The position numbers and the translations under genes are program-made. The notes below the pieces were generated by a model, which saw only the letters and a list, made by a program, of their open reading frames with translations, was not told the DNA's origin and did not search any database. 64,000 bases of DNA, taken from positions 1 through 64,000 of the forward strand of contig RCAB01000067.1 of the NCBI GenBank assembly GCA_003640385.1, read 5' to 3'. This document shows positions 51,408-64,000 of the stretch, in pieces (within the stretch, counting starts at the first letter, position 1; each line of letters opens with the position of its first letter). Origin of the DNA: Setaria digitata. Taxonomy: Eukaryota; Nematoda; Chromadorea; Rhabditida; Setariidae.

Positions 51408-52270
51408 TACAGCGCAAAAATTCAAATCAAAATTTTGATAAATGACTCGGACAATAATGACCTGTTCCATTAATAAAATACCATTGTAAGTTTGTTAAAT
51501 GAATGTGAATAGCCAAAAATAAGAAATTTATAGTGGGAAGTCTGAAGTAATAGAATTCAGGTTCAAAATCACGATAGACTGTGATGCAAAACCATTATTT
51601 ACCCCTGCCCTGGAACTACTAAGTCAAGAAAACATACGATTTAGGAGATGGGTTAAGGAATCTCAGAGTTCAAACTCAGTAGCTAAATCTAAGATTTTCA
51701 AAATATATTTGCAAATTTAAAATATAGCAAATACCAATGCTGCAATCCATGTAATAGATCGCCAAACCATATTTCAACAATTTTAGAACACTTCAGTCGC
51801 TATTTACCTAGTTGTATCAGTTCATAATTTCTACTACATTATTTAAAAGAAAAATACTCATTTCCCCATATCGTGTAGTTTTTTTTTCCACACTTTCGAG
51901 AACAACACGTTGAAAAGATATCGATTCTTTGCGTGGTAAATAGTAGAATAGTTGAAATATACTCAGGTCATATGCACTTATATTTCTACCACCTCTTTCT
52001 CATATTCCCGAGACATACCGCATTTCTGCCTACTTCATTCTAGGTCACCAAAAAACCACTTCTTAAAAAATACAAACCTCCGTAAGGTTGGAAAAAAATT
52101 TTGCATTTCATGACTGCGTTAAGTATTAGTTTTCCCCAAGTAACTCGGTTATTTCACAGTAAAGTTGTTTCGAAATTCTGTAGGAAGTCTCGTATTTTCC
52201 CGGTATAAGCGTCTGATTAATTCTCGTATGCTTGGAAATCATAGATGAAGATTTCAAAATTTCACTCATT
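51408..52270. promoter_or_regulatory. Divergent promoter region, SMC1 and QARS
   Basis: About 0.9 kb separates the two divergent start codons (51395 minus, 52296 plus). It holds no supported exon on either strand. A transcript in each direction must start here, so it is probably a shared two-way promoter. I could not assign individual promoter elements. Confidence 0.5.
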
Positions 52271-52295
52271 TTATAGGTAGTTTTAAAAAAGAAAA

Positions 52296-58772
<6,477 letters not shown>

Positions 58773-59810
58773 CTGCGGAAGATTAAAAAATTTCAATTGT
58801 TGGCTTTGTTTTTTTTTTTTTCTTTTTTCTTTTTTGTTTTAATAACTTGTTACATCTGTTGGTAGTTCAACTTTTTTGTGAGGATCAATTTTTTTCCACG
58901 TGATAATGAAATGGATAAATCTTAATCCAAGGAGACTGATTATAGTGGTCTTAATTTTATTTTCCTTATATTCCTGATGGGAGCTTTTGATATGTGTTTT
59001 TGTGTACATAAAATTTGTTGTTTAAGTTTTTCTGAAATGTACACAGTTTCAAGAAATATTAGGAACCGATTTATAGAAAAGAATATTAAATCTTCCGTTG
59101 CTATCTTCATCGTGTTGCTTATCTTATTGTATTCATAGCATTAAGTTGTAGGGCTTAATGTTCATTTTGTTCTTGAGAAGAAAATGAACATTAAATCTGT
59201 TTGAAGAACATTCGAACCGCTGAACGACAGTTTATTTTTTAAGGAATGTTATAAACTATTGATCTTGCTGAAATTTAGGATATCTATAGCATGTTTCATA
59301 TATATTTTAACTGTATTTTTTCTTTTTCTTTTTTCTTCTGATAACGGGGTAGTGGGTATTTTGGGGAATATTCAAAAATGGATGGTAAATATTGTTGGGA
59401 GACTGGAATTTTTGTTGTTTTTTTGTGGAATTACTATGATTTTTCGTTGTGCCTAGTATTGATATTCAGGAAAAACTTTTCGATTTTCCGATTTTCCAGT
59501 GTGTTTTGTTAACAGTTTTAAAGGCTAATTCTTTTCTAATTCATTGCCGTTTAATCTCTTCAGAAAAAAAAAAAAAAAAAGAAAGGTTAAAGGCGCTAAA
59601 AATTCTTAATGCTCCGTAACTCTTCTTTGATAGACTGATCTGGTTAGTAGTTGCTGAATACGCTCTTTAAAAAGAAAACGCATGTATGTAAGAGCCCTAT
59701 ATGGTATTGCTCAGGACTTTTACTTCCTCGTCTTTTGCGTTATTGCGTAGAGATAAAATCAAAATTGGAATTCTATAAGTACTGTCTAAGTGTTGTTATT
59801 TGCCACTATT
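58773..59810 (+). other. Spacer between QARS and the RMND1-like gene
   Basis: This holds the 3' untranslated region of the synthetase gene and AT-rich spacer with an A run near 59565-59580. There is no canonical AATAAA that I can place with confidence and no supported exon. The downstream gene on the same strand starts with a trans-splice-like acceptor, so this may be an intercistronic region of an operon. Confidence 0.45.
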
Positions 59811-59818
59811 ACTTTCAG
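59811..59818 (+). other. Trans-splice-like acceptor before the RMND1-like gene
   Basis: ACTTTCAG ends at 59818, two bases before the ATG at 59821. This is the arrangement typical of spliced-leader addition in nematodes, and the next gene upstream is on the same strand. Confidence 0.6.
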
Positions 59819-59820
59819 TC

Positions 59821-62800
59821 ATGTTGAGATCTTGGAATTCTTTGCGTTATTTGCTTGGATGTTTTGAGATGGGAACGTCGTACTTACGAGCAAGTAGGAA
59901 AAGTAAACAGATGTTAATAAGAGCTGTTCAACAAATTGCATTACCTGCCAGGTTTCTCTTTTATGATTTTTAAGGAGGGAGTGGTCGTTGGAACATAATT
60001 TAAATATATCGAAAATCATTTAGAGTATTCTCCATACAGCCAGTTAGATGCTTTGCTGATGCAGCTAATCCGTCATTGTCAACTGTTGATTCGTCAACCG
60101 TAGTGCGGAAACCTAGTCGAAGACGTAGACCCCTAACTTCTGTTTATGATTCAACGGTATGTATGTTTGTACTGTTAACTCTATCCATTAATTTTCAGTA
60201 AATTAACGGTAATTTTGTAGAATGTCCTTTAATTCGAGGAATCTGGGAACGTTGGATTTCTTATTCCATATGTTTCAGTGTACAAGAGGACCAGAGATTA
60301 TTAGTGTGGCAATGGCGGAATCTTTCAAGTTACTCAATTTACTGGATGATGAGCATTTATTCAGCTTATATAACTGTACTCACATTGATGAAGGTATATA
60401 TATGTTTTTTATGTAACTGAATTAATTGAAATGAAACGTATTCAATAAACATGAAGTGCTGTTTTTTTTTCATCCTTCTTAAGATGAGTAGTCTATTCAA
60501 ATTTACGCTGTTTGTTTATACTGAATCCTTCATTCTTTACATTATAAATATTATTGGTATGAGAAAAAAAAAAGCAGACATTTCAATTATCAACCGCGAC
60601 TTAACCGTTTGTGAAAAATTCACATCGTCTTTTGGAGAGAGATGAACTGTAACTTGTTGAATCAAACAATGGAAGATTTTGCAGAAATCAATGATGGTTT
60701 GCATTTCGTGCCGAAGTCACAATATATCATTGATAAGAACGCAATTAAAGAATTTTTTTTGTTTGCTGATGGCGTTGTCGTCTTTTGGGGAATTAATCAT
60801 ATTGAAGTAATTTTTTCTTGTTCTTTTTCTTTGTCTTACTGTTGATATTCCCGTTATCTAATAATCACTGTGAAGAAAAGGAGCAGCTTAAAAATAAATA
60901 ACTGTCGGAAAATTTGTTTGAAAAAGTGGCATCATTTGTGATGAATTTTTCTTTCGTAAACTACTTGATAAAAATAATATGTCATAAGTTTCACACTTTT
61001 TTATATTTATTTTCGCAGTTTACCAGTGAACATGAAAAAGTTAAGTGTAGAACATATTACTAGGATATATGTTTATACATGGTGGAATATTCATTAGTTG
61101 AGTTGAGTTAATATATTACCTGGATGAAAATTGTTTTGATTCATAAGCTGAATTCCGAAACTTTATATTTTGAACTGCAGCGTAGCCAAATAATGGATAT
61201 TTTGTACCAGTATACTGAATTACCGTATGAATCAACAGTTGTTCTGGAGGAAACTGATACTTTATCCTTCCGTTTGGTGAAAGAGTAAGACGGTTTTATA
61301 AAAAAAAATTTTTTCTTTATAAAAACAAAACTAAATATTGATTATTTTATTCCTTATCCCCACATAACTCTTATATTTTGACTTCCTCAGTGTGTGTTTT
61401 CACGTGTCATATACATACATACACTCATCAATTTTAGTTTTGCTAAGTGTTCATTGGTTTTTGACTATTTATTCTTCATTACACTTACGCTTAGGCATTA
61501 CAATTACACTGTATGCGTACTTGTCCTTTATTTCGTCATGGAACGAAAGAATCTAAAAAGTGAATGAAAATGTTTGTTTTTAAGAGGTGAAACGCGATTG
61601 AAGGATGAGCAGCTGTTGCTTAATTTTACCGATTATTTGGATGGACATTTTTCGTCATTAGCAACTTTGGAACGATTTGCTTTTTCACATGGTATGGCTG
61701 CATCAGGTGCGTTATATAAATATATATATGAATATAATTTCTGACTCTCTTGCTCTTTCTTCCGTTGTTTTATGCTTTTTAGAATAGAAAATAAATTTTT
61801 CCTTATTGAAGGTTATTTTTTTAAAGTAAAATCCTAATTTTTGCTTCAGTGAAAGTTGCAGTATGGGAAGCACAGTTGTTAGAATATGCTGAACCACTCG
61901 CAAAAGCTTCAAAGGGACTTAGTGTTGGTAGGATTCCTTTAAAAAGGAAAGAAGTGCTAATGCAAACCGGTACTTTATTGTCGCTTAGGTAAATCTATTT
62001 CTGTAGCAATTTTGCATTTTTTTTTTTTTTTTTTTTTTTTGGCTTATTTTGCTTGTAAAATGAAATGTAAAGCATAGCGCGATGTATGATATCTGAATAA
62101 TATAGGAATAGAATGAAACTTACTAATTCTTAAAATAATTTCTTTACATGCATATATATTCTCATTGTTCTGTTTTACTAGACACATGACTGAATTAAAT
62201 AGTTACTTTTTTTAATTTTACTAAATTTGACTTCCTTTTATTACTTTTATCGTACATTTTTGGATACATATATCCATCAAAGCTTGTAATGTTCTACATA
62301 TATTTTATTTGCAATATGGTAAGCCTATTATTTTTTGTCGATTTATAATCGTCAGTGTTACGTGGTGCATTCGTGCAATTCATCGTTTCAGCTGATCTGT
62401 AACGCATTGAGAATTTCGTCTTGTTAATTATTCGTTAGATGAATAATTTTTATTAAATCATTTTACTCTGCGATAGTTTGACTGTTGTATTATTTTTGTT
62501 TTCTTTGCAGACATTCAATTAATCTAAATACGAATTTGATCGATTCTGACTTCTACTGGGAGAAGCAAGATTTAGAGCCATATTATAGAATGGCTTTGAA
62601 GCATTTCGCTGTTGCAGGTCGACGAAGGTGTGTAATATTTTCTTCTTAACAAATGAATCAGTTGTTTTTTTCTTCTTATTTTTCCTTTTTTCTTTCGGAT
62701 TTGATTGTTTTTTCAGAATGTTAAATGCACAGTTGGATTATTGCAATGAAATACTGAAAGTGGTGGATGGTTTGCAAACCCATAATCGTGTATGTGCTTA

Positions 62801-63432
62801 ATTTTCAGTTTTTTTAATAAATTACAATTAAAGCATAGCAGTTTTTATAGTAATATGTAATTCGTGCACCTTACCGCATTTTCATTGTGCATTTAACGAT
62901 TAAGATTTATATTTTTACTAATATGTTATAGATATCTTAACAAGAGATTTAAAAACGACTTTATGCAGTGTTTCAGGTTGATTATTGAAAAAAAAAAAAT
63001 AGCTTTTATGATTTATTGAAAAAGACAGAAAAAGTATATTAGTTAAACAACTGTTTTTATTTATGCGGTCCTTCATTTTCTACTTTTTTTTATTGAAATG
63101 TAAATTTTATTTCACAACCGGTAAGTCTTTTGAGAGTGAAGATTTGCTGCTTTTATGGTCAAGAAAAGACAACATTTTTGAAAAATGATTTTCCGGAGCA
63201 AATTTTTGTCGAAAACTGTGATTTCACAGATTATTAGCAAATAATTTCAAAATTTCAGGAAGCACGATTGGAATGGATGGTTATTTGGCTTATTGTAATT
63301 GAGGTGTTCTTTTCTATAATTAATCATTTTGGCTTTAATATGGGTTCACCGCGAAAGCCGCAAAGTGTTCTTATTGCTAATTATGACGAATTAGTAAACA
63401 GTGTTGAAAAGATAGTGCAGAAAAACTTGTGA
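59821..63432 (+). CDS. RMND1: RMND1-like DUF155 protein, probably mitochondrial
   Basis: The DUF155 (YagE/RMND1) family in animals acts at the mitochondrial inner membrane and supports mitochondrial translation. Exons: 59821-59951, 60048-60156, 60279-60393, 60685-60806, 61181-61284, 61585-61706, 61850-61988, 62511-62627, 62717-62789, 63259-63432. They total 1206 nt, or 401 residues, and every junction keeps phase. The N-terminus (MLRSWNSLRYLLG, then many Arg and Lys and no acidic cluster) looks like a mitochondrial targeting peptide. Family marks are FFLFADGVVVFWGI early in the domain, FAFSHGMAASVKVAVWEAQL in the middle, SDFYWEKQDLEPYY, and GRRRMLNAQLDYCNEIL followed by LEWMVIWLIVIEVFFSII, the usual C-terminal membrane segment. 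The start was chosen from the adjacent acceptor. The least certain junctions are exon 1 to 2 (acceptor GTTAG at 60047) and the start of exon 4 (TTTTGCAG at 60684). Confidence 0.93.
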
Positions 63433-64000
63433 TTAGGACTTCCATATTTATTTTATATTTTAGTGATTATTTGTTTTACTGTTGTATGTTATGGTTATGA
63501 TAATTCAGTACAGTTAATGTGATTTATCACATCACTATATATATATATATATATATATAGTGATATATATATATAGTGAAATATGTATAAAATCTTTCGT
63601 GTCATTTTTTGATATATGAAAATTCCTTTTGTGTCTCAAAATTCCCCTTTTGAGCAGCTTTTTTTTTTGTTTATATTAATGGTTAGTTGATTTTGCTGCA
63701 GTTAAACAATATACCGAAATATGCTATCTTTATATTCAAATGTTTATACTTTATTAATTTCGGAATTTTTTGATTTTTTTGTGCCATTTTCCATTTCGCA
63801 CAGTTACATATTACGGCTATCACAGATAACCTTGCTGATTATCTTGTTCAACGCAGCAGGACTTACATCAGAGGTAAATGGAATATATAGAGGACTTGAT
63901 ATCACTGCATCTTGAACATATGGTGTTAATGTTGACAAAATTTCTCTCAGTGTGTGAAGCTAAAAGATATCGGATATTCTTTTTCATTCATTTTGTTCTT
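63433..64000. other. 3' flank with a doubtful exon
   Basis: After the RMND1-like stop the sequence holds an AT palindrome (listed separately) and then a segment of less extreme composition at about 63804-63873. On the plus strand this segment follows CATTTCGCACAG and ends at GTAAAT, giving an open frame such as TAITDNLADYLVQRSRTYI. It may be an exon of another gene that begins near or past the right edge, but one exon alone cannot establish this, nor the strand. Confidence 0.3.
63531..63564. repeat. 34-bp AT palindrome flanked by ATCAC/GTGAT
   Basis: ATCACTATATAT runs through alternating AT to ATATATAGTGAT, a perfect inverted repeat, and is followed by a second (AT)n-TAGTGA unit to about 63580. 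It lies roughly 100 bases after the RMND1-like stop codon, so transcribed it would form a long hairpin in or after the 3' untranslated region. Confidence 0.85.

Noticed and set aside
60451..60684. Frames between RMND1-like exons 3 and 4, including an ATG at 60642
   Set aside because: The TTTTGCAG acceptor at 60684 gives the right phase with the preceding exon. An exon start near 60640 would need a weak GGAG acceptor.

Overview
The window is nuclear DNA from an AT-rich, intron-dense nematode, most likely a parasitic clade III worm of the filarial type (inference). The reasons are many short exons bounded by GT-AG with TTTCAG/TTTTAG acceptors, acceptor-like sites 2 to 20 bases before several start codons (the pattern of spliced-leader trans-splicing), introns rich in poly-A/T, and conserved nuclear genes whose exons chain in phase to proteins of the expected length. 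Nothing bacterial, viral or CRISPR-like was seen.

Layout. (1) About 0.85-32.8 kb, minus strand: the 5' and middle part of one very large gene. Fifteen phase-consistent exons (683 codons) code for a Ser/Thr/Glu-rich, probably disordered protein that I do not recognise. It has a first intron of about 12.4 kb, an apparent alternative first exon at 7.85 kb, and a 3' end beyond the left edge. (2) 35.0-39.9 kb, plus strand: a zinc-binding protein made of two tandem copies of a composite unit (a CxxC...H...HxC module plus a C2H2 finger), apparently needing a 16-nt microexon. (3) 41.0-51.4 kb, minus strand: the cohesin ATPase SMC1 in 25 exons (1236 aa), with three likely GC-AG introns. (4) 52.3-58.8 kb, plus strand: cytosolic glutaminyl-tRNA synthetase in 19 exons (782 aa). 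(5) 59.8-63.4 kb, plus strand: an RMND1-like DUF155 protein, probably mitochondrial, in 10 exons (401 aa). The last 0.6 kb holds an AT palindrome and one doubtful exon.

Relations. Gene 1 and gene 2 diverge from a 2.2 kb spacer; gene 2 and SMC1 end tail to tail; SMC1 and the synthetase diverge from a 0.9 kb spacer that is probably a two-way promoter; the RMND1-like gene follows the synthetase on the same strand about 1 kb downstream and has a trans-splice-like acceptor 2 nt before its ATG, so the two could be one operon. The proteins otherwise serve separate housekeeping roles: chromosome cohesion, translation and mitochondrial translation.

All exon models were built by hand from splice signals, reading phase and recalled family conservation; no alignment or transcript data were available. 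I found no convincing new multi-gene system. The most unusual items are the duplicated zinc-binding gene with its microexon, and several splice-site duplications.
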